Below are positions 22,555 to 30,779 of a stretch of DNA of 36,202 nucleotides, piece by piece. The translations under genes were made by a program, and so were the position numbers. This DNA is from Actinomycetota bacterium. GTDB taxonomy: Bacteria > Actinomycetota > Geothermincolia > Geothermincolales > RBG-13-55-18. Positions within the stretch are counted from its first letter, which is position 1; every line of letters begins with the position of its first letter. The DNA is taken from the NCBI GenBank assembly GCA_014360685.1, contig JACIXB010000008.1, positions 1 to 36,202 on the forward strand, in the 5' to 3' direction. The notes beneath the pieces were generated by a model. It saw only the letters and a list, made by a program, of their open reading frames with translations, had not been told where the DNA came from and searched no databases.

Positions 22555-23577
22555 ATGGCTAGGCCGTTGAGGATCCAATTTGAAGGAGCTATGTTCCACG
22601 TGATCTCACGCGGCGACAAAGAAGAAACCATCTTTGGTGAGGATCACCTAAAAGAATGTTTTCTTCGCTATTTGGGGATCGGAGCCGAGCGGTACGAGAT
22701 AGACATATACGCGTTTTGCATTATGAATACACACTATCACCTTCTACTACAACTGAATAAAACCAATCTTGTGGAATTCATGCATTACCTCGGTTCATCC
22801 TACGCCAATTACCTTATTTCATGCGGTTGGAAAGGACATGTTTTCAGGGGAAGGTACAAGGCCATTCTCGTGGACCGGGAAGCGTACATGTTAGCGGTGG
22901 TCCGATATATTCATCTGAATCCGGTGGAAGCGGGGATAGTCGAGCTCCCCGAGCAGTATCCATGGTCCAGCTACGCGATTTACCTTGACAACTCCGAAAA
23001 CGTATCCTGGCTTAAACGCAACTGGTTGACATCGTATTTCGGAAGGGAGGGGATTGATGCCGTTTCTGCCTTCCGACAATTTACGGAAGAGGGGATCGGC
23101 AAAGACGATCCCGGTTATCCGGAGAAAATAAAGGCCGGCCTTGTTTGCGGCAGGCCTGAGTTCATTGCACAAGTATTGTCCTACATTGATGGTGATGATC
23201 GCCGCGAGGCAATTAGAAAAAAATTTGGCTTTTCATCCATGTCGCTTGAGGAAATTAATTCCATGGTCTGCCGTGCTTTTACGCTCGATGACCTGCGTCG
23301 AGGCGACTATAGGCATGATCAAACATATCGAAGGGCTTGCGACGTGTTCTTGTATCTGGCTAAGGATTTTACCCAATCTTCGAACGCCGAAATTGGAGAC
23401 AAGTTAGGTCACGCATCCAACAACGTAATTTCTTGCCGGTTTTATAGGCTGCGCCAGAAGATAAACGATGACGTTGCTTTCCGTGATGATTTCCTCCGAC
23501 AAGTAAAAGAGGTTCTCGAATCCGGACATGGAAAGGGACTGACCCCAAAATCTGTCTCGGACATGGAAAGGGACTGA
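22555..23577 (+). CDS. REP-associated tyrosine transposase (Y1/HUH superfamily, RAYT)
   Basis: 340 residues from the ATG at 22555 (MARPLRIQFEGAMFHVISRG, the usual family start; GAGGT seven bases upstream), preferred over an ATG 24 nt earlier. The HUH metal motif is in NTHYHLLLQL, and the family segment VVRYIHLNPVEAG carries the tyrosine region. GHVFRGRYKAILVD and YPWSSYAIY are also typical. The C-terminal part (~270-330: RACDVFLYLAKDFTQSSNAE, IGDKLGHASNNVI) resembles the DnaA domain IV DNA-binding helices found in some members. The last ~20 residues are encoded by the REP copies themselves, so the original stop may have been lost. RAYTs nick single-stranded REP hairpins and are thought to spread them (family knowledge). 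Low GC compared with neighbours indicates acquisition. Confidence 0.93.
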   Translation: MARPLRIQFEGAMFHVISRGDKEETIFGEDHLKECFLRYLGIGAERYEIDIYAFCIMNTHYHLLLQLNKTNLVEFMHYLGSSYANYLISCGWKGHVFRGRYKAILVDREAYMLAVVRYIHLNPVEAGIVELPEQYPWSSYAIYLDNSENVSWLKRNWLTSYFGREGIDAVSAFRQFTEEGIGKDDPGYPEKIKAGLVCGRPEFIAQVLSYIDGDDRREAIRKKFGFSSMSLEEINSMVCRAFTLDDLRRGDYRHDQTYRRACDVFLYLAKDFTQSSNAEIGDKLGHASNNVISCRFYRLRQKINDDVAFRDDFLRQVKEVLESGHGKGLTPKSVSDMERD

Positions 23578-23581
23578 CCCC
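23525..23581 (+). repeat. Two direct REP half-copies at the transposase 3' end
   Basis: GACATGGAAAGGGACTGACC(CC) occurs at 23525-23546 and again at 23560-23581, 35 bp apart, in the same orientation. They equal the right arm of the hairpin at 16836-16880. The first lies wholly inside the transposase frame and the second contains its stop. The NAD synthetase stop on the other strand is nine bases away. Confidence 0.92.
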
Positions 23582-23589
23582 AAGATATG

Positions 23590-24363
23590 TTAGAGTTCGC
23601 AGTAGGGGGGCATGCGGCGTTTGAAGGTGGAGGCTTCCACCATGGATTTGACCTTGCGCACCAGCTCGGGGTGGAAACCTTCCCGCACCAACCTCTCTTC
23701 CGGGTAGCCGAGGTCGTACAGGTGGTAGAGGACGAGGTCGGCCTCGTGGTAGGAAAGCCCCATCTCTCCCTCGTCGGTCTGGCCCTCCCAGAGGTCGGCT
23801 GTGGGAGCCTTGTCCATGATGCGCTGCGGCACCCCCAGGAAGGCGGCAAGTTGCCTGACCTGGGTCTTGTACAGGCCCCCCAGGGGGTTGAAGGCGCAGG
23901 CCATGTCCCCCCATAGGGTGGTGTATCCGAGCAAAGCCTCGGTTCGGTTCCCGGTGCCCAGCACCAGGGCGTCGAGGGCCGCAGACTGGTCGTAGAGCAC
24001 GGCCATGCGGCAGCGGGCCATGAAGTTGCCGCGGCGCTTGGGATCGGCTTCTGGAAATAATTGGAAATAAGCGTCCACTATGGGCGTGATGTCGATGCGG
24101 CGGTGTTCGATGCCCAGTTCATCCGCCACCAGCAGGGCGTCCTCCAGGGATTCGGGGCGCGTGGTGCGGTAGGGGAGAAGGAAGGCGGTAAGGTTCTCCT
24201 TTCCCAGGGCCCGCACGGCGAGGTAAGCGGAAACGGTGGAATCGATCCCCCCGGAAAGCCCCACTACCAGCCGGGTCTTCCCCGCCGCGGCGGTTCGTTC
24301 CCGTATGAAGTTCAGCAAGCGGGGAAGGGCTTTTTGCGCGTCCAGTTCGGGTAGCTTCTTCAT
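23590..24363 (-). CDS. nadE: NAD(+) synthetase, ammonia-dependent
   Basis: 257 residues from the ATG at 24363, with GGAGG six bases upstream. It catalyses ATP-dependent amidation of nicotinic acid adenine dinucleotide to NAD in the cytoplasm. The PP-loop SGGIDS is at residues 37-42. GTGNRTE (136-142), the following LLGYTTLWGD and FNPLGGLYKTQV are family hallmarks, and KAPTADLWEGQTDEGEMG near 185-202 completes the active site. There is no N-terminal glutaminase domain, so ammonia or a separate amidotransferase supplies nitrogen. The length is normal for the short form. It is transcribed toward the transposase unit, whose repeats end nine bases from its stop; upstream are 589 bp without a gene. 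Only the immediate 3' end borders the mobile unit, and the enzyme appears intact. Confidence 0.95.
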   Translation of the reverse strand: MKKLPELDAQKALPRLLNFIRERTAAAGKTRLVVGLSGGIDSTVSAYLAVRALGKENLTAFLLPYRTTRPESLEDALLVADELGIEHRRIDITPIVDAYFQLFPEADPKRRGNFMARCRMAVLYDQSAALDALVLGTGNRTEALLGYTTLWGDMACAFNPLGGLYKTQVRQLAAFLGVPQRIMDKAPTADLWEGQTDEGEMGLSYHEADLVLYHLYDLGYPEERLVREGFHPELVRKVKSMVEASTFKRRMPPYCEL

Positions 24364-24952
24364 CCCGGACCTCCGTTCGTGTTCCAACGCCTCACCTTTC
24401 GGAGTGGCCGCCCGGGCGCGACCGCATCCTATTTCCGACTTGGGGTCATCTTTCTGAATAATACCACAGCCGATGAACGTCCGGGGCCCCAAGTCATCCC
24501 TTCCCGTGGTCCTTTCAGTCCAGGCGCTATCATCTCCGACGCGGGGAGCATGCACGCCGTTTCCACCCCTGTTTCCCCGGAGCGAGACCCCCTTTTTCCG
24601 CCGGTCACCCAGGGAGGGGAAACCAGGGGATACGGTGGGCAACATGTTCCAACGGGACGGATTCCACTTTCTTCCGCCGGCCACCCCAATGGGCGCCGCC
24701 GGTACAGATCGAAAAGGCGCGTGACGCCCACTTTGCGTGCCGGGTGGTTCTTCCGGAAGGCAGGGGGCGCGTTGCCTTGCGGTGCACGGCGAGGGGCGAT
24801 TAAGCTTTCTACGTGCGGCTTTCACGCCGCCGCGGTGCCACCATTCAGGAAAAGGTCGATAATGCGGACAAAAGAGCGGAGGCGAAAGGGTTTTCGCCCG
24901 CAGAAGCCATGTGCAAGTGGAGGGCCGGAACAAGGGAAAGGTGGAGGTGGGT
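24364..24952. other. 589 bp divergent intergenic region
   Basis: No gene is supported. A TATTAT hexamer on the minus strand (24458-24463), about 95 nt before the nadE start, may be a -10 element without a clear -35. The remainder is GC-rich. I see no repeat or strong hairpin and no clear promoter for the rightward dehydrogenase gene. Confidence 0.5.
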
Positions 24953-26263
24953 ATGGGACTCCCCGAATCTCTGGAGAGAAGAGAGACGCGGGTGGGGGTG
25001 ATCGGCCTGGGATACGTGGGCCTGCCCTTGGCGGTGGAAGCGGCGGCCGCCGGTTTCCCGGTCCTGGGGCTGGAGAAGGAGGAGGGGAAGAGGGCAAGGA
25101 TAGCCTCGGGAGAGGCTCCCTACGAGGGCATGGACGGCGAGCGGCTGCGCGGCCTGTTGGAAGAAGGCAGGCTGGAGATCGGCGGCGACCGAGAAGGCCT
25201 CCGGGAATGCGACGTACTCTGCATCTGCGTTCCCACCCCGTTGAGCAGGACGCGGGACCCCGACCTCGCCTACGTGGAGGAGGCCGCCCGGGAGGCGGGC
25301 GAGGCCATCCTGCTGGGCAGGCGGCCCAAGTTGGTGGTGCTGGAATCCACCTCTTACCCGGGGACCACCCGCCAGGTGGTCCTTCCCCTCCTGGAAGGGA
25401 TGGGGATTAAGCCCTGCGCGGATTTCCACCTGGCCTACTCTCCGGAAAGGGTGGACCCCGGGAACACCCGGTGGAGGCTGGACAACACCCCCAAGCTGCT
25501 GGGTGGCATTAACGAGTGCTGCGCCGACTTGGCCGAACGTTTCTACGGTTCCTTCGTGGAGAGGACGGTAAGAGTGAGTTCCCCGGAGGTGGCGGAGATG
25601 GCCAAGCTCCTGGAGAACATCTTTCGCGGCGTGAACATAGCCCTGGTCAACGAGTTGTGGATGCTCTGCGACCGCATGGGCCTGGACGTCTGGGAAGTGA
25701 TCGAGGCGGCCTCCACCAAGCCCTTCGGGTTCATGCCCTTCTGGCCGGGGCCCGGCCTGGGGGGTCATTGCATACCCGTGGACCCTTTTTACCTATCCTG
25801 GAAGGCCAGGGAATACGATTTCCAGACCGAGTTCATCGAACTGGCGGGGAAAGTGAACGTGAACATGCCTTATTTCGTGACCGGCCTGGTGACCCGGGCC
25901 ATGAACCGCGCCGGGAGGAACCTGCGCGGTTCCCGGGTCCTGATCCTGGGGGTGGCTTACAAGCCCGATGTGTCCGACACCAGGGAGACCCCGGCGACCA
26001 AGCTGGTCTTCCTTCTCCGTCGCGAGGGGGCGGAGGTGGTCTACCACGACCCTTACGTCCCGGAGTTCGCGGTGGGCGGCGAGGCCGTGAGGAGGGTGGA
26101 TCTGACGCCGGAGACCCTGCGCTCCTGCCACTGCGTGGTTATCGTCACCGATCACAACGGGGTGGACTACGGATTGGTGGAGAAAAGCGGTCTCCCGGTG
26201 GTGGATACCCGGAACGCCCTGCGCAGGTTCAGCAAGGCCGCATCGGGGACGGGAAGCGGGTAG
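24953..26263 (+). CDS. Nucleotide-sugar dehydrogenase, UDP-GlcNAc/UDP-ManNAc 6-dehydrogenase type
   Basis: 436 residues from the ATG at 24953 with GGAGGT just upstream; an in-frame GTG at 24911 is less likely. The enzyme oxidises the C6 alcohol of a UDP-N-acetylhexosamine to the uronic acid using two NAD. The N-terminal Rossmann motif GLGYVG is at 18-23, followed by ESTSYPGTT (131-139) and YSPERVDPGNTRW, a pattern of the WbpA/WecC branch rather than UDP-glucose dehydrogenase. The catalytic cysteine is Cys273 in GGHCIPVDP. The C-terminal NAD domain includes LGVAYKPDVSDTRETPA. It belongs to capsule, exopolysaccharide or S-layer glycan synthesis. It stands alone on the plus strand, but an epimerase and a CpsB-like phosphatase 7-9 kb away fit the same theme. 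Confidence 0.9.
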   Translation: MGLPESLERRETRVGVIGLGYVGLPLAVEAAAAGFPVLGLEKEEGKRARIASGEAPYEGMDGERLRGLLEEGRLEIGGDREGLRECDVLCICVPTPLSRTRDPDLAYVEEAAREAGEAILLGRRPKLVVLESTSYPGTTRQVVLPLLEGMGIKPCADFHLAYSPERVDPGNTRWRLDNTPKLLGGINECCADLAERFYGSFVERTVRVSSPEVAEMAKLLENIFRGVNIALVNELWMLCDRMGLDVWEVIEAASTKPFGFMPFWPGPGLGGHCIPVDPFYLSWKAREYDFQTEFIELAGKVNVNMPYFVTGLVTRAMNRAGRNLRGSRVLILGVAYKPDVSDTRETPATKLVFLLRREGAEVVYHDPYVPEFAVGGEAVRRVDLTPETLRSCHCVVIVTDHNGVDYGLVEKSGLPVVDTRNALRRFSKAASGTGSG

Positions 26264-26523
26264 GGCTGCCCTTGGCCCGGCGGGGGGATGGCCCGCCTGG
26301 GGGGAGCCTTCCGGGTGGCGGTGGGCAGGGTAGAAGGGATGGCGGTCGTTTCGGCATAGGGGCGGCGAGCGGGTGGCTTGGACGGGGACCCGGGAAAAAG
26401 CGGTTTCCGGGGGACCGAAAACGGGGATCGTGCCGGCCTCCCCGACCCGGCAGGGCAATGGGGGACCTTCCGGGCTTCAGAATGTCTGCAGGTCCGGGCC
26501 TCTACCTGAATGGCAAGAAACGC

Positions 26524-28113
26524 TCAGGTCAGCCTCTCGTAGCGGGGCAGGGCGGGGAAATCTCCCGGGCGGCGGAGCGCCTCCTCGCGCATCCTCTCCA
26601 CCTGGCGCAAGGCCCGCATCTGTTGCACGAACCACTTGAAGGAGGTATTGACCCTGACGGCTTCCCTGGCCGCCCTGGCCATGGCCCTCCTCTTTTTCTC
26701 GCCCATCTCCAGGGCCTTGCGGATGGCCTGGGCGGTTTCCGCGACGTCCAAGGGGTTCACGGGCAACACCCCCTCCTTGAGCTCGAGGTAGGCGCCGGCG
26801 CCCACGGAGAGGATGATGACCCCGTCGCGGGTGTTGAGCACCGCCCCTTCCTTGGAGACCAGGTTCATGCCGTCGATGACCGGGTTGACCAGGAGGACGT
26901 CGAATTCCCGAAGGGCGGCCACCGAACGCATGTAGTTGTCCTCGATCTCCAGGTACACCGGTTCCCACTCCAGGGTGCCGAATTCCCGATTGATGAAGTG
27001 GGCCAGTTCCTCTATCTCCCTCTTGAGGTCCCGGTACAGGGGCAGGTCCAGCCGTGAAGGGTAGAGGAAGTTGGCGAAGACGACCCTCTCGTGCCACTGG
27101 GGGTTACGGCGAAGGAAGAGCTCGTAGGCCTGCAGTCCCCGCAGTATGTTCTTGGACGGTTCCACGCGGTCCACGCGTACCACGAGCTTGCGCCCCGCGG
27201 CCAGGGAGCGCAGCCGCTCCCGGTTATGGAGGACCTCGGGCCTGGCGGCGGTTTTTTCCAGGGCCTCGTGGTCGATGGATATGGGGTAGTGCCGCACAAG
27301 GGTCTCCCGGTCGCCCAGGCGCACCGCCCGCCTCTTGGTGTCCACCGAGGCCCGTACCGCTTCCGCCTCACGGCAGCACTGCAGGAAGTTGTTCACGTAG
27401 TGGTGGGTGTGGAACCCGAGGACGTCGTTGGCCAGCATCCCCTGCAGGAGCTCCCGGCGCATGGGCTGGGGCAGGAAACGCAGGTAATCGGGCTGCACCC
27501 AGGGGCAGTGGGTGAAGTGATGTATGAGGACCTCCGGCTCCCGCCTCCGGATGTAGGCCGCGCACAGGAAGAGATGGTAATCCTGGAGGAAGACCAGAGG
27601 CTTTTTGTCCGTGGACCTTATCTCCTTGACTATTTCCTCGGCGAAGAGCCGGTTTATCTTGCGGTAGCCGTTGTTCCAGGCCTCGTAGACCTTCTCGTCC
27701 ACGGAGGGACGGCGGATGATGTCGAAGAGGTAGTGTTGGAGCGGCCAAAGGAGGGAATTGCTGATCACGTTGTAGTACTGGTGGAAATCCTCCCGGCCGG
27801 GGATCACGAACTTCACCCAGTACCGGGGTTTTTCGGGGGGCATGTGCAGCCGGCGCCCCGGAGCGGCACCGGCCACCACGGCGTCTTCCCGGGTCCGCGC
27901 CGCCGATATCCACACCGCCTCGGTGGCCGTGAGCGCGGTGGACATGGCGGTCACCACGCCACCGGCGCCCCGGTAGGGCCTTATGTTCCCGTCCGGGTCC
28001 CGGCGGAACTCCACCGGTCCCCGGTTGGAGGCCACGATGACGTACTTGTCCCTGAGGTACTGCCGGACTTGGCGCGGCGTGACCGTCTCCAGGTCCAATT
28101 CATCCCATTCCAT
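26524..28113 (-). CDS. otsA: GT20 family alpha,alpha-trehalose-phosphate synthase
   Basis: 529 residues; GGTGAGATGTC precedes the ATG at 28113. It should join UDP- or another NDP-glucose to glucose-6-phosphate, giving trehalose-6-phosphate. GT20 features in order: VIVASNRGPVEF (25-36), the glycine loop GAGG (49-52), SNSLLWPLQHY (118-128), QDYHL (177-181), RVDRVEPSKN (313-322) with the phosphate-binding Arg and Lys, and DGMNLVSKE (414-422). The ASNRGPV form is the branch common in Actinobacteria and differs slightly from E. coli OtsA; pseudo-glycosyltransferases such as VldE and glucosylglycerol-phosphate synthases are in the same family, so substrate is not certain. A trehalose-phosphatase gene at 31527-32300 supports a trehalose role. 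The C-terminal ~40 residues are a basic helical extension. Confidence 0.87.
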   Translation of the reverse strand: MEWDELDLETVTPRQVRQYLRDKYVIVASNRGPVEFRRDPDGNIRPYRGAGGVVTAMSTALTATEAVWISAARTREDAVVAGAAPGRRLHMPPEKPRYWVKFVIPGREDFHQYYNVISNSLLWPLQHYLFDIIRRPSVDEKVYEAWNNGYRKINRLFAEEIVKEIRSTDKKPLVFLQDYHLFLCAAYIRRREPEVLIHHFTHCPWVQPDYLRFLPQPMRRELLQGMLANDVLGFHTHHYVNNFLQCCREAEAVRASVDTKRRAVRLGDRETLVRHYPISIDHEALEKTAARPEVLHNRERLRSLAAGRKLVVRVDRVEPSKNILRGLQAYELFLRRNPQWHERVVFANFLYPSRLDLPLYRDLKREIEELAHFINREFGTLEWEPVYLEIEDNYMRSVAALREFDVLLVNPVIDGMNLVSKEGAVLNTRDGVIILSVGAGAYLELKEGVLPVNPLDVAETAQAIRKALEMGEKKRRAMARAAREAVRVNTSFKWFVQQMRALRQVERMREEALRRPGDFPALPRYERLT

Positions 28114-28221
28114 GACATCTCACCACCCGGGCTTAAAAGGCATCCCGGCGGCGCCGGTGTTGTTACCATTTTTTGGCAGACCAACGCATCTCTTCGCGAG
28201 GCCGCTCCGCCGGACTTCACC

Positions 28222-28737
28222 TCACCATTTCTCGTAGCGGACCATCTCCTCCAGGGACTTGCGGCCACGCGCCTCCGGGTAGACGGCCGGGTACACGAGG
28301 GGGGTCATGGCCACCACGCGGACGTCCTCCGGCACGCCGAGTATGGAACGCACCTTGTCCTCGTCGAACCACCCTATCCAACAGGTACCCAGGCCCTGGT
28401 TGCAGGCCTCCAGGCACAGGTGCTCCATGCTGATGCCGATGTCCACCAGGTAATAGCGCTGGTCCTTGACGGTCCCGGACTTTTCGGGGTCGGCGCAGGC
28501 CACGATGAGCACCGGGGCAGAGGCCACGGCCTTCTGGGCGGGGTTCTTCTCCAGGGTGGCGGCGACGGCCTCGCGGGTGGCCCGGTCACGGACCACGATG
28601 TAGGTCCAGCACTGCATGTTGGCCCAGGAGGGGGCCAGGCGGGCGGCTTCCAGGACGGCCTGGAGCTTTTCCTCCTCCACGGGGCGATCCCCGTACCTGC
28701 GGATGCTCCTCCTCTCCTCGAAAACCCTCATCACCAT
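28222..28737 (-). CDS. Nitroreductase family flavoprotein
   Basis: 171 residues from the ATG at 28737 (AAGGGGAGGG upstream); a second ATG six bases later is possible. The FMN-binding pattern RRSIRRYGDRPVEEEKLQAV at the N-terminus, followed by AARLAPSWANMQCWTYIVV and the late LEACNQGLGTCWIGWF, marks a small nitroreductase. Such enzymes bind FMN as homodimers and reduce nitro groups, quinones or flavins with NAD(P)H (family knowledge); the physiological substrate cannot be told. The last residues KSLEEMVRYEKW are typical of members found in anaerobes. It lies 108 bp upstream of the OtsA gene on the same strand, with its own likely control, and is divergent from TreT. Confidence 0.9.
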   Translation of the reverse strand: MVMRVFEERRSIRRYGDRPVEEEKLQAVLEAARLAPSWANMQCWTYIVVRDRATREAVAATLEKNPAQKAVASAPVLIVACADPEKSGTVKDQRYYLVDIGISMEHLCLEACNQGLGTCWIGWFDEDKVRSILGVPEDVRVVAMTPLVYPAVYPEARGRKSLEEMVRYEKW

Positions 28738-29217
28738 GCTTAACCCTCCCCTTCCTCTTCCGGCTCTTGCCTCTGCGAAGTGCGTTTTGTCGCTTATGAA
28801 TCTATCATATTATGCATTCTTGATGGGGGGGCCGGATGCCCGGCGGGTGAGCGAAACGGGTTACGGAGAGGAGACCTCCCCCGGCGAGGAGGAGAGGACA
28901 GGCGCGGGAGCTGAGCGGAAGGGCGGTGGGCCCGGGTTTGACCGGCGGGGGCTGGACGCCCAGCGGGCTCGGGGGTGCAAAGGCGGGAACCGCCTCCCGG
29001 GAACCGAGATTCCGCCTCTTGCCTCCTTCATGCCCGAAGGTCCGCTTCTGAGGAGAACGACGATGAGGGTCGGCCCTTTCCCCAGCGGGGAGATGGCGGT
29101 CAACGTGGTATACAATTACACTTGTTCTCGGCCGAGGAAAATACCCGGAGGAGGTTTACGGGCCCGGGGCGGGATGGTCGTTTCCCTTCGCCGGACCCGG
29201 AACACGGAGGAGGATAG
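28738..29217. other. 480 bp divergent region between nitroreductase and TreT genes
   Basis: No gene is supported. For the minus strand, an AT-rich stretch near 28795-28825 contains TAATAT/TATGAT hexamers. For the plus strand, TACAAT (29111-29116) and the palindrome CTCGGCCGAG (29127-29136) precede treT. The middle is GC-rich and featureless. Confidence 0.5.
29111..29136 (+). promoter_or_regulatory. -10-like hexamer and CTCGGCCGAG palindrome upstream of TreT
   Basis: TACAAT (29111-29116) is followed ten bases later by CTCGGCCGAG (29127-29136). The predicted transcription start lies just before or within the palindrome, a repressor-like position. The same palindrome stands nine bases after TATAAT at 2447-2471. 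Confidence 0.35.
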
Positions 29218-30462
29218 ATGTTGCCCAGGGTTCCCGTGCAGCCGCGGCGCATAGAGCAGTACCGCGGCATCGCCGACCAGGAGGTGCTGGAGGAGATCCG
29301 GAGCCTGGCCCGTTCCCTGAAGGGGGCGAGGTTGGTTCACGTCAACAGCACGGCCCACGGAGGAGGGGTGGCGGAGATGCTCTACACCCTGGTGCCCCTG
29401 ATGGAGAGCGTGGGGCTGCAGGCGGAATGGAGGCTTATACAGGGGGACCAGGACTTCTTCACCATTACCAAGCTTTTCCACAACGCCCTGCAGGGCATGG
29501 ACATCCCCATAACCGACGAGATGAAGATGAAATACCTGGCGGTATGCGAGGAGAACGCCTCTCATTTCGATGGCGAGTACGATTTCGTCATCGTCCACGA
29601 CCCCCAGCCCTGCGCCATGATCGCCGCCCTGGAGGGCACCGTTTACCGCAAGGCCAAGTGGATTTGGCGTTGCCACATCGATTCAACCTATGCCAGGGAG
29701 GACGCCTGGAGCTTCCTCAAGGCCTACATCGACCGCTACGACGCCGTCGTCTTCACCATGAAGGATTACGTGAAGTCCCCGCTTGCCGTGCCCCACGTGG
29801 CTTTCATCATGCCCTCCATCGATCCCCTCAGCGCCAAGAACATCATCCCGGAGAAACGGGTGCAGTCGGATATCGCGCGGCGTTACGGGGTGGACGAGAA
29901 CCGGCCCATCATGCTCCAGGTGTCCCGCTTCGACCCCTGGAAGGATCCGCTGGGGCTGGTGGACTGCTACCGGGAGGTCAAGAAGAAACACCAGAACGTG
30001 CAGCTGGTCTACCTGGCCTCCATGGCCGACGACGACCCGGAGGGGTGGCACTACTACCAGAAGACCTACAAGTACAGCGCCGGCGACCCGGACATCTTCC
30101 TCCTGTCCAACCAACAAGGGGTGGGGAACGTGGAGGTGAGCGCCTTCCAGGCCATGGCCACCGTGGTGCTCCAGAAGTCCCTCCGGGAGGGATTCGGGTT
30201 GACGGTGACCGAGGCCATGTGGAAACGCAAGCCGGTGGTGGCCGGGCGGGTGGGAGGCATACTCCTCCAGGTGGAGGACGGGGTGAACGGGTTTCTGGTG
30301 GACCGCATCGAGGAGGCCGCGGAAAAGGTCTGCCTGCTCCTGGAGAGCCCCGAGACGGCGCGGCGCATGGGCGACGCGGGCCACGAGAAGGTGAGGCGGG
30401 ACTTCCTGTGCACCCGTCACCTGCTGGATTACCTGAGGCTTTTCCGTCGTCTAACCACATGA
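29218..30462 (+). CDS. treT: Trehalose glycosyltransferring synthase (TreT), GT4 family
   Basis: 414 residues; GGAGGAGGATAG precedes the ATG. TreT reversibly makes trehalose from NDP-glucose and glucose in one step in the cytoplasm and is known mainly from hyperthermophilic archaea and thermophilic bacteria (family knowledge). Visible features are VNSTAHGGGVAEML (42-55) at the acceptor side, VHDPQP (126-131), RCHID (151-155), the GT-B hinge VSRFDPWKD (235-243) and the donor-binding EGFGLTVTEAMW (324-335). Length and order fit the family. Its presence beside OtsA- and OtsB-like genes gives the cell two separate trehalose routes. A -10-like hexamer and palindrome lie ~100 nt upstream. Confidence 0.92.
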   Translation: MLPRVPVQPRRIEQYRGIADQEVLEEIRSLARSLKGARLVHVNSTAHGGGVAEMLYTLVPLMESVGLQAEWRLIQGDQDFFTITKLFHNALQGMDIPITDEMKMKYLAVCEENASHFDGEYDFVIVHDPQPCAMIAALEGTVYRKAKWIWRCHIDSTYAREDAWSFLKAYIDRYDAVVFTMKDYVKSPLAVPHVAFIMPSIDPLSAKNIIPEKRVQSDIARRYGVDENRPIMLQVSRFDPWKDPLGLVDCYREVKKKHQNVQLVYLASMADDDPEGWHYYQKTYKYSAGDPDIFLLSNQQGVGNVEVSAFQAMATVVLQKSLREGFGLTVTEAMWKRKPVVAGRVGGILLQVEDGVNGFLVDRIEEAAEKVCLLLESPETARRMGDAGHEKVRRDFLCTRHLLDYLRLFRRLTT

Positions 30463-30779
30463 GGAAGCCGGAGGCCGAAAGGACTCCTGCGAGGGGGGAG
30501 GATGCGGCCGGGGGTGGCGATGGCGGAAGTCGGGTTAACGGTAAGGAGGGGCCGGCGGCCCACGGGGATGGCGGTCGCCGGGGGTGGCGGCGAGGAGGCG
30601 GGCCTCTTGGGACGCGTTCCCGGAGGCCGCCTGGGAGTCCGGCGGGATTTTCCAGGGAGGCCCGGGGGAAGGACGACGACGTGACGGGTGGGCGGTCGTT
30701 GACCGCACCGCCGGTGAGGCCAACCCGGATAAGGAGAGTGGGAAGGGCGGTTGAAGAGGGAAAGGGAACCTCGTTGCCC
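30463..30779. other. 317 bp intergenic region
   Basis: GC-rich, Gly/Arg-coding in all frames, without a credible gene, repeat or promoter. The ABC ATPase frame remains open upstream into this stretch, but the added residues are low-complexity and do not match the family. Confidence 0.5.

Larger units (their letters stand above)
22411..23581 (+). mobile_element. REP-associated tyrosine transposase unit
   Basis: One transposase gene is bracketed by REP-type repeats (hairpin 22411-22459 on the left, two half-copies 23525-23546 and 23560-23581 on the right). Base composition is clearly more AT-rich than the flanking genes. IS200/RAYT-type elements have no classical inverted termini and make no target duplication, and none is seen. 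The extent given is the outer limit of the repeats. Confidence 0.75.

Noticed and set aside
27091..28743. 550-codon open frame on the plus strand
   Set aside because: It mirrors the OtsA-like and nitroreductase genes, which carry clear catalytic motifs. Its own product is compositionally biased.
29427..30779. Upstream extension of the ABC ATPase frame through TreT
   Set aside because: The extension is the shifted frame of treT and a Gly/Arg-rich intergenic stretch. Family length and motif spacing support a start at 30780.
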